Source: Flaveria trinervia (Eukaryota; Streptophyta; Magnoliopsida; Asterales; Asteraceae). From it: a DNA stretch of 64,000 bases. Each line of letters opens with the position of its first letter. The stretch's first letter is position 1. The stretch lies in the NCBI GenBank assembly GCA_025506515.1, contig CM046445.1, positions 2,010,131 through 2,074,130 on the forward strand. Direction: 5' to 3'. Positions 55,802-64,000 of the stretch are shown here, piece after piece. The notes beneath the pieces are model-generated. The model was not told the origin of the DNA. It searched no databases and worked only from the letters and a program-made list of their open reading frames with translations. Both the position numbers and the translations under genes were made by a program.

Positions 55802-57171
55802 AAGGATGAGTTGGAGCATAATCTTCTAACCCAATTGGAAACGAAATCCAATGGATTGATGTACTTCGCCAATCGTATTTGGGTTCCAAATCGCGATAAC
55901 ATTCGTACCTTTATTATGAACGAAGCTCATCAAACTCGTTATTCTATTCATCCTGGTTCCGATAAGATGTACATGGACCTACGGGGTCAATATTGGTGGC
56001 CTGGAATGAAGAAAGACATAGCGACTTATGTAGCTAAGTGCCTCACATGTACGAAAGTTAAAGCCGAACATCAACGTCCAAGTGGATTACTTGAGCAACC
56101 CGAGATCCCTATGTGGAAATGGGAACACATATCCATGGACTTCATAACAAAGCTACCCCGAACCTCTCGAGGACATGATAGCATATGGGTGATTGTTGAC
56201 CGATTGACCAAGTCGGCACATTTTATACCCATACGTGACACTTACAAGACATCAAAGTTAGCTCGTATATACGTTGATGAGATTGTAAGTCGTCATGGGG
56301 TACCTCTGCACATCATATCCGACCGTGACGCTCGTTTCACTTCGCATTTTTGGTCGTCTATGCAAGAACTCTTGGGTACTCAATTGGACTTAAGCACGGC
56401 TTACCATCCTCAAACTGATGGTCAAACCGAGCGAACGATCCAAACCTTGGAGGATTTACTACGCCTGTGTGTCTTGACTTTGGTGGCGATTGGGATACGC
56501 ATCTATCGCTCGCGGAATTTTCGTATAACAATAGTTATCACTCGAGTATCAAGATGGCACCGTTTGAAGCACTTTATGGTCGAAAATGTCGTTCACCGAT
56601 CTGTTGGACCGACATTGGTGAAAACTTCATCACTGGTCCTGAACTTATACAAGAGACGACCGATAAAGTTTCTATTATTCGCAAGAACCTTGAAGTGGCG
56701 AGAAGTCGTCAAAAGAGTTATGCTGACAAGCGACGTAAGCCATTAGAATTCCAAGTTGGGGAGATGGTTCTTCTCAAGGTTTCACCGTGGAAAGGTATGG
56801 TTCGCTTTGGAAAGAAGGGCAAACTGGCTCCAAGATTTGTAGGACCTTTCAAAATCCTGAAAAGGATTGGGAAAGTTGCTTATAAACTAGAGTTACCTTC
56901 CGACCTTAGTGGAATTCATCCTGTGTTCCACGTCTCAAATTTGAGAAAGTGTTTGGCCGACGAAAGTCTGTATGTTCCGCTGGAAGACATTCAGATTGAC
57001 GAGTCATTACATTTTGTCGAGAAACCTGTAGAGATCATGGATCGTATAATGAAGAAGACTAGAACCACAACAACCCCAATCGTCAAGGTTCGTTGGGAAA
57101 ATAAACGTGGCGCTGAATTTACTTGGGAACGAGAGGAGCACATGAAGAAGAAATACCGTTCTTATTTGTAT
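55802..57171 (+). pseudogene. pol: pol of element E, integrase and chromodomain-like tail
   Basis: HHCC region: HQTRYSIHPGSDKMYMD and VAKCLTCTKVK (55925-56060). Core: SMDFITKLPR, IISDRDARF and TDGQTERTIQ, all three acids present. A frame change lies near 56465. The C-terminal part carries GPFKILKRIGKVAYKLELP and HPVFHVSNLRKCL, and the chromodomain-like VKVRWENKRGAEFTWEREEH. The normal stop is missed because of a likely one-base loss near 57157, so the open frame runs into the LTR to 57249. This is the least damaged integrase in the window. Confidence 0.9.
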
Positions 57172-57208
57172 AGTTTCATTTTTCTTAATTTCGGGACGAA
57201 ATTCTTTC

Positions 57209-57221
57209 AAGTTGGGGAGAC
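57209..57221 (+). other. Polypurine tract of element E
   Basis: AAGTTGGGGAGAC directly precedes TGTAACATCTCG. Confidence 0.88.
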
Positions 57222-58341
57222 TGTAACATCTCGTTTTTTTGTTAACTAAAAGTTAATTTTGTTAGTTCTTGTAAGGGCCATTTATGCTATTTATGAAACT
57301 TGGTGGGCTATTTATGTATGATTTTCTTATTTAATTTAAAGTTTATAAATATTATATGATATAATGTTAATATTAATAAAAGTATAAATACTATTATGTA
57401 AAAATAATAATAATAATAATTATAATAATAATAATAAAAATAATAATGATAATAAAAATAATAATAATAAGTTATCAAAGTTAACAAAGTTAAAACTTAA
57501 TTAAGTTCAAGGGGGTTAATAGTTATTCTTTAAAACTTTAAATGCAAGTTTTGAGCATAATTTAATAGAACAAAACTGCAGGGACCAATTGTGTAAATAC
57601 AATTAAAACCCAAACCACCCGCCCCCTTTACCCCGCTTTTCCGGCCACAACTCCGGCCACTCTCCGGCCGGAGTCCGGCGGTCCTAAAATCGTTTTTTTT
57701 CCCTTCGATTGAAACCCCAAAACTATGCCAAACGTTCCTAGACTCGAATCGAACACAATTAACCACTTGAATCATGATTAAAACGGTTACAAATGCTTTC
57801 TAATTCGAAGTAACCGAAGCTTTAAGTTCGTACCCGTTCAAGCATTAAATCGCAATAATAATCGAATTAATTTAACATGAACCATCTTGTATCTATCTCT
57901 AATCGATTACAACGTTCAATTCCACCTGAACAAGCGCAAGCATCAAATTCAATCATCACATTCATCGCGAGGCTGCGACATAGTCGAAACCCATCTTCCG
58001 ATTGGTTTAAACTGAAATTGGCAAGGGGTTTTGCATCAAGAACACTATTCGAAGCTTCCCACGAGTTCAATTTGATTTCCATCATTGTTTGAGCATCGAA
58101 CCATTCGTACGTGTGTCGCGGCCCTAGCAGCGACTGTTCTTCATCTATTCTTCTTCAATTCGGGTAATTGATTTCACCTACACACTCGTTTTGCTTGGGG
58201 ATTAAAAGCCCCAAGGTTAATTTCATGATTATAATCGAATTGGGGTTCGATTTGGGGTGAACAAGTTCTAGGGTTATATGGGAATTTGGGAGTTTCGTTC
58301 GCGATGGTTCTTAAGTTTTAAAACCAGATTATAACCGCGCT

Positions 58342-58426
58342 GGAAGCCTGGTTCACTGGTTAAGTCAATGTCCCCCCATACATGAGGTCACGGGTTCGAA
58401 CCCGGGCACCTCATGTAAAATTTTTT
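58342..58426 (+). ncRNA. tRNA-like Pol III module in the shared E/F LTR
   Basis: A box TGGTTCACTGG (58349-58359), hairpin 58381-58415 with CATGAGGT and ACCTCATG arms around CGGGTTCGAACCCG, and six T at 58421-58426. The core from A box to terminator is identical to the copy at 50443-50520. Confidence 0.6.
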
Positions 58427-58764
58427 AAGCCTTTTTGGCTTAAAACTAATATAAAAATTTTAATAATTATAAAAATGAATTTTATAAATCCTAAATAATT
58501 ATAAAGCCATCTAATTATTTCTTAGAAATTTATTCTTGCAAAACTTTGTAATATTTTAATATAAAATTACTTACAAATGTAATAATTAAATATTTTTATA
58601 AAAAGTAGATTATTATACTTAAAAACATTAATTAATATTATGTTTATGGATTTATCATGATATTATGGATTTTTAAATATAATTGTATAAATGAAATCAC
58701 AAGTTATTTACAAAGGATCATTTCCTTAAAACTAAATTTATAAATTTCAAATAGTATTTTTTTA

Positions 58765-58772
58765 TATAAATA
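58765..58772 (+). promoter_or_regulatory. Candidate TATA box of the shared E/F LTR
   Basis: TATAAATA is in the same LTR position as 50861-50868. Confidence 0.35.
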
Positions 58773-59686
58773 GATTTTAACTTTATACAAATCCTTAAAA
58801 TTCTAATACCCTAGTTCATGTTAACTCGTTAATCTTATTATTAACCTAAATCTTATAATATTTATATATTTAGGTGCCTTGTGACGTTTTATCTTGGAAC
58901 GGCATATTTTATTCTTATTAATCTTCATTATATATTATTTGACAAGTGAGTTTCCTTGCCCTCTTTTTACTTTATTTCACACTATTTTGGGGTGAAACAT
59001 GATAGCTTATACATGATACACTTATACACGTTTGAGACTTGTAAATCACGTGCAATTCAACTTTTTTGTCATGGTTATTTGTTTATTGTAAGTGTTTATA
59101 TGAGATACATAGTTTGATTACAATCATTAACTATTGCTAGCCTGGCAACGTCTTAGATCTTTGGGCCTGACAAGCCTATTTGGTGCTAAAGCCGAGGTAT
59201 TGCCGGCTCCTGATGACGTATGCTTGTTCATCATGGGAATCAAATACACTTAGCCAATCTTTTATACTTGTAATCAAGTCGAGGTTTGGTTGTGACGATA
59301 TGTGTTCTATAACCTTACTTGCTTATGACCTATGACATGAATTGCTACTTGTAACTTTATCATATTATGTATAAAAACCTTGGAAACTCACCAACTATTT
59401 ATAGTTGACCCCTTTTATTTTTATCATGTTTCAGGAAATCCCCAAGTTTAAAGTGGACTCTTGAAGCTTGGAAATAAAACTAGGACTTGGACCTAGTTAA
59501 ATAAATAAATGATATGCTACGTTTTGTTTTATTTGGGATTATTTCATGTTTTGTGGCTTATGTTTGTAATGACTTTTGAAACTTATAATTTTAATATTTA
59601 CACTTAAATATAGCGTTATGTGGCTGTGAACAATCTTAACCCTCACATCTCGACGATTCCGCCGTCAAGGTTGGGGTGTGACAGAT

Positions 59687-59699
59687 TGGTATCAGAGCC
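59687..59699 (+). other. Primer-binding site of element F (tRNA-Met)
   Basis: TGGTATCAGAGCC lies three bases after the shared LTR. Confidence 0.93.
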
Positions 59700-60364
59700 C
59701 ATAACTATAGGGATTTAGGTTATTAGTAATGGTGACCTAGACTATAGCTTATGCATGAACCTCATAGGATAATATATATTCTTAGAAATATATATATGTT
59801 ACATGCTACATAATGCTATACTTTACTTATGTGCAACTTGATGCCTTAGCATAGGTTGCCTTGTAATTTTCTAAACTTTGTTACTTGTCTCCCTAAACTT
59901 AACTTTGACTCATTAACTCTCCCCGACAAATGAAACTTCTTAATCTTATTCTCGTCAACACGTGGAATCGTATACTTATGCTTAAGAATTAAATCTTTAG
60001 ACTTATGTCTAATCTATGAAATCTCATCATGGTTTTGATTTCATAAACCTAAGAAATTTGTGTGACACATGGACACCTGTATCTGGATTTCCTGGCAAAG
60101 GCCTCGGGCTAAGGCAAGCATATCGCATAAATCCTACGGGACTAGTTATGCTTCCTGGGGATTCTGGGATGAGTGATAAACCATGGTCAACATACACGAA
60201 TTTCTAAGGCGAGTGGTCAACTTACCTTGACGTGTCAACGTTTCCAAATGGTGATGCGTTACCAAATGGAACCATTCCAGTGCCTTACAACTTTTTGCCT
60301 TATCCTTGTTGAACATTAATCCCTGTTATTCCATTCTCATATCTAACTCATTGTATATTCCAGC

Positions 60365-61604
60365 ATGTCTCGTCATCATGGAAAGCGTGGAAGTTCTGAT
60401 CGTAAGTTAGCCGCCATGATTGCTCGACAAATGGCTGCTGTCATTCCGACCATGGTTGCTGAACTTAATAGCACCTTAATGACCACGCTAGCAACAATAG
60501 AAATGGTCATGGAGAGAATAGCAACAATCAAAACGGGAACAATCAACATGGGAATAATCAAACTTGCACCTTCAAACACTTCAGCTCTTGCAAGCCCACT
60601 AGTTTTAGTGGTAAGGAAGGAGCCACTGGTCTTCTTGAGTGGTTTGAAAGCATGGAGAATACCTTTATCAATTGTGAGGTCCCGATGCACTCAAGGTTCG
60701 TTATGCCACTAGTATGTTCAACAAGGGCTCTTACCTGGTGGAATAGCGAGAAGAGGAATCGTGGACCCGATGCTATTCTAGCACTTACATGGGAAGAGTT
60801 CAAGAACATCGCCATCGCGAAGTTCTGCCCAAGGAGTGAATTGCAAAAGCTGGAAGAAGAGTTTTGGAATTTGAAACAAAATGATGGTGATCATTTGGCC
60901 TACTCAACTAGGCATCATGAGTTGAGTATACTGCTACCCCATATGGTCGACACTGTTCCCCGCAACATCGAGAAGTTCATAAGGGTGTACCACCCCAAAT
61001 TCAAGATGCTGTGGGGGTAGCCGACCCACAACATTGGAAGAAGCCATTACAATCACCGCTCAACTCACCGAGAACCATAAGAGCGGGCACCATGTCTGTG
61101 AGGGTGCAAAGAAGTTGGAGAAGACGGCTACCGAGGCGGTTAAGGAGATCAAAGCGGAACCGTCTAACAGCCATAACAACAACAAGAAGCGCAAGTTCAC
61201 ACCGGCGCGTAACTAGCCGTGGCTGCACCTAAACAACTCCAAAGGCAACCTGTACCTGCGGCTACATCTGTGGCACAAGTGCCTGGGGCTAGGGCTTATG
61301 CTGGTCCTCAACCGATGTGCAGCACGTGTAGGTATCATCACCCGGGGAATCAACCATGCCGCATTTGCACCTTGTGCGGTAAATATGGTCATTTGGTGGC
61401 GACTTGCCACCGTGCACCTAACAATGCCGCTGTGGTCACAAACCGTGTTTGCTACAACTGTGTGGGGAACCTGGCCATTTTCGCCCACAATGCCCTCGTC
61501 TTGTGGGTAATGTTCCACAAGCCCGAGGACGTGCTTTCAACATCAACGCTAACCAAGCACAAGCAAACAACGATGTGGTGAATGGTACGTTAACTCACCC
61601 TTAA
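60365..61604 (+). pseudogene. gag: gag of element F, multiple frame breaks
   Basis: The start MSRHHGKRGSSDRKLAAMIA is at 60365. Compared with E, single bases are missing near 60484, 60677, 60718, 60981, 61014, 61078 and 61215, and two are added near 61462 inside the second zinc knuckle. The same domains as in E can be followed across the frames (core 60560-61010, first knuckle CRICTLCGKYGHLVATC at 61361-61411). After NDVVNG the frame enters the intron-like segment and stops at 61602-61604. Confidence 0.88.
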
Positions 61605-61668
61605 ATTTTGTGATCGATTTATTTCATATTTTACCTGTATTGTTAAATACCTTAAAAAAATTGAACAG
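61585..61668 (+). other. Intron-like segment between gag and protease, element F (84 bp)
   Basis: Same GTACGTTAACTC start and AAATTGAACAG end as in E, with one A missing in the interior. Its length modulo three differs from that of E, which is compatible with removal by splicing and not with readthrough. Confidence 0.75.
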
Positions 61669-63660
61669 GTATGTTCCTATTACAAAAAACTATGCCTATG
61701 TCCTATTTGATTCTAGAGCCGATAAAAGTTTTGTTTCATTAGAGTTTGAACCCATACTTGCTAAGCCACATACGAACTAGAAAGACCTCTTACTGTTGAA
61801 GTTGCCGATGGAGAACCAATTACCGTTGACGTTATCGTTCGTGATTGCATCTTAAGTCTTGACACGCATGACTTTCTTATCGATCTTATCCCTATGAAAC
61901 TTGGAAGTTTTGACGTCATCATTGGTATGGATTGGTTAGCCAAACACCATGCAGAGATCATTTGTTTCGAGAAGTGCATTCGTATACCGTTACCCTCTGG
62001 GGATACGTTGAAGGTGTTCGGTGAAAAATCTTCTAAAGGGCTTAAACTCATGTCTTGCACTCAAGCCCGAAAGTGCTTAAACAAGAAGTATATGGCCTTC
62101 TTGGCTTATGTGGTCAACACGAAAGTCAAAGGAAAGAACTTAAGGATGTCTCTATCGTACGAGACTTTCCTGAAGTATTTCCCGATGACCTTAGTGGTTT
62201 ACCTCCCGTGCGTGAAGTCGAGTTTAAAATTGACTTGATACCGGGAGCAACCCCGTGGCCAAGTCACCGTATAGGCTTGCACCATCAGAAATGCAAGAAC
62301 TCTCTTGTCAACTGCAAGAGCTGTCCGAGAAGGGCTTCATCCGTCCTAGTTCTTCGCCTTGGGGTGCACCTGTTCTTTTCGTGAAGAAGAAAGATGGATC
62401 GTTTCGTATGTGCATCGATTATCGCGAGCTTAACAAACTTACCATCAAGAATCGTTATCCTCTTCCTCGCATCGATGACTTGTTTGATCAACTTCAAGGA
62501 GCTGCCATATTCTCGAAAATTGACCTACGTTCTGGATATCATCAATTACGAGTTCATGAGAATGACATCCCAAAGACCGCTTTCCGTACTCGTTATGGAC
62601 ACTATGAGTTTATGGTGATGCCTTTTGGTTAACCAATGCTCCTGCTGTCTTCATGGATCTCATGAACCGAGTATGCAAGCCTTATCTAGACAAGTTTGTG
62701 ATCGTCTTTATTGATGACATACTTATCTATTCCAAGTCCAACACCGATCATGAGCTGCATTTGAGATTGGTTCTTGAGTTGTTAAAGAAAGAGCAATTGT
62801 ACGCAAAGTTCTAAGTGTGATTTCTGGCTCGAAGAAGTTCAATTTCTAGGACACGTGGTGAATAGCCAAGGAATTCACGTTGATCCTGCAAAGGTGGAAG
62901 CTGTGAAGAATTGGTGTGTTCCTACAACTCCTACCGAAGTTCGTTCTTTTCTTGGTCTTGCTGGTTATTATCGGCGATTCATTGCCAATTTCTCGAGGAT
63001 CGCGAAACCGCTCACCACTTTGACGCAAAAGAATAAACCCTTCGAGTGGGGTTCCGAGCAAGAAGAAGCTTTTGAAGCGTTAAAGCATAAGTTATGCAAT
63101 GCTCCTATCTTGACCCTACCCGATGGAAACGATGATTTCACTGTGTATTGTGACGCATCTAAACAAGGCCTTGGTTGTGTTCTTATGCAACGAGGGAAGG
63201 TCATAGCTTACGCATCGAGGCAATTGAAGGTTCACGAGGTGAATTACACAACTCATGATCTCGAGCTTGGTGCTGTTGTATTTGCTTTGAAGATTTGGAG
63301 GCACTACCTGTATGGTACGCAATGTATAGTCTACACCGATCACAAAAGCCTTCAACACGTTTTCAATCAAAAAGATCTCAATATGAGACAACGTCGTTGG
63401 GTGGAGTTGATTAGTGACTATGATTGTGACATTCGTTACCATCCTGGTAAAGCAAACGTTGTGGCCGATGCACTGAGCCGAAAGATTCACAACAAGATAA
63501 TCTCATTTCAAGAAATTCGAGATCGACGTCAATGGTTTGACACCTTGGGTGAGTTCGATACTGAAATTCGACTAGATGTCAATGAGACCACCGTACTACT
63601 ACAAAACCTGAGAATAGATAGTGACATCGAGTCGAGCATCTTGGAGGCACAACAAATGGT
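61669..63660 (+). pseudogene. pol: pol of element F, protease, RT and RNase H
   Basis: The protease has a TAG at 61713-61715 inside the DSGAD motif, where E has GGA, plus small deletions near 61680 and 61786. RT (62255-62632) is undamaged from VKKKDGSF to MPFG, then a T is missing at about 62630, and bases are missing near 62812 after YAKF. RNase H (62850-63490) is open throughout with the D, E, D residues in VYCDASKQGLG, HDLELGAVV and VYTDHKSLQ. The E break near 55772 is not present here (63648 region). Confidence 0.9.
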
Positions 63661-64000
63661 TCAACGAGAAGGGAGAATGAAGGATGAGTTGGAGCATAAT
63701 CTTCTAACCCAATTGGAAACGAAATCCAATGGATTGATGTACTTCGCCAATCGTATTTGGGTTCCAAATCGCGATAACATTCGTACCTTTATTATGAACG
63801 AAGCTCATCAAACTCGTTATTCTATTCATCCTGGTTCCGATAAGATGTACATGGACCTACGGGGTCAATATTGGTGGCCTGGAATGAAGAAAGACATAGC
63901 GACTTATGTAGCTAAGTGCCTCACATGTACGAAAGTTAAAGCCGAACATCAACGTCCAAGTGGATTACTTGAGCAACCCGAGATCCCTATGTGGAAATGG
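63661..64000 (+). pseudogene. pol: pol of element F, integrase N-terminal part, cut by window end
   Basis: It includes the HHCC zinc region (HQTRYSIHPGSDKMYMD, VAKCLTCTKVK, about 63805-63945) and ends in EIPMWKW, just before the first catalytic Asp. No break is seen in this part. Confidence 0.88.

Larger units (their letters stand above)
49320..59683 (+). mobile_element. Element E: family-2 Gypsy with two full LTRs
   Basis: 5' LTR 49320-51781 and 3' LTR 57222-59683 are both exactly 2462 bp. The interior (51782-57221) has primer site, gag, intron-like gap, pol and purine tract. The right LTR does not run into flanking host DNA but into another primer site and interior (F), so E and F form a head-to-tail tandem sharing one LTR. 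Breaks in the coding part are mostly single-base indels. Confidence 0.94.
57222..59683 (+). repeat. LTR shared by elements E and F, 2462 bp
   Basis: It is the same length as 49320-51781, with differences mainly of one-base indels. It ends TTGGGGTGTGACA and is followed by a primer site at 59687, so it is both the 3' LTR of E and the 5' LTR of F. Confidence 0.95.
59684..64000 (+). mobile_element. Element F: second family-2 internal region, cut by window end
   Basis: Primer site, leader, gag, intron-like gap, protease, RT, RNase H and the start of integrase follow the shared LTR in the order of E and with nearly identical sequence. The unit period from LTR start to LTR start is 7902 bp. The window ends in integrase. 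Confidence 0.94.

Noticed and set aside
57867..58092. Overlapping 71-72-codon ORFs in the shared LTR
   Set aside because: They lie in U3 and are not conserved as open frames in the 5' LTR of E.

Overview
This is a plant nuclear window made almost entirely of transposable elements. I see no intact host protein gene. The host is a plant because the elements are chromovirus-type Ty3/Gypsy and SIRE-like Ty1/Copia retrotransposons primed by initiator tRNA-Met, plus a Cassandra TRIM carrying a 5S rRNA-like sequence and several plant-type MITEs. A eudicot, possibly Asteraceae, fits the copia element with an extra 3' ORF, but this is an impression and not a demonstrated assignment.

Layout. Positions 1-7507 hold a decayed Tekay-like Gypsy element (A, plus strand) whose 5' LTR is cut by the window edge. 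A sits inside the LTR of a related element (B, 7508-8452). B truncates an old copia element on the minus strand (8453 to about 17070), and the extra 3' ORF of that copia element is also split by a complete Cassandra element (8538-9181, 5-bp target duplication TGAAG). From about 17.1 to 34.75 kb there is AT-rich intergenic DNA. It holds diverged Helitron-like repeats, a candidate 1.6-kb TIR element, a long AT microsatellite, a hAT MITE with a perfect 8-bp duplication, a Harbinger-type MITE with a TTA duplication, a long foldback, segmental duplications, a solo Gypsy LTR (30366-32794) and a fragment of a MULE/FAR1-like transposase.

From 34758 to the end is a Russian-doll nest on the plus strand. 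Element C (family 1, same family as A) enters the MULE fragment. Element D (family 2) enters the RT gene of C at 39565. Element E (family 2, a younger subfamily) enters the 3' LTR of D at 49320. E is followed head to tail by a second internal region, F, that shares the 57222-59683 LTR, giving LTR-internal-LTR-internal.

Two observations deserve attention. (1) In all three family-2 copies (D, E, F) the gag zinc-knuckle region and the protease are separated by an 84-87-bp segment with identical GTACGT starts and CAG ends. Its interior is diverged and carries an in-frame stop. Removing it in the manner of an intron puts Gag in frame with the protease, whereas family 1 (A, C) reads straight through. 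This suggests that splicing sets the Gag to Gag-Pol ratio. (2) The family-2 LTRs carry, in the U3 half, a tRNA-like block with an A box, a B box at the tip of a long hairpin and a T-run terminator. It resembles a complete Pol III unit inside a Pol II LTR and parallels the 5S block of Cassandra.

E and F differ mainly by scattered one-base indels, so their reading-frame breaks may partly be assembly errors.
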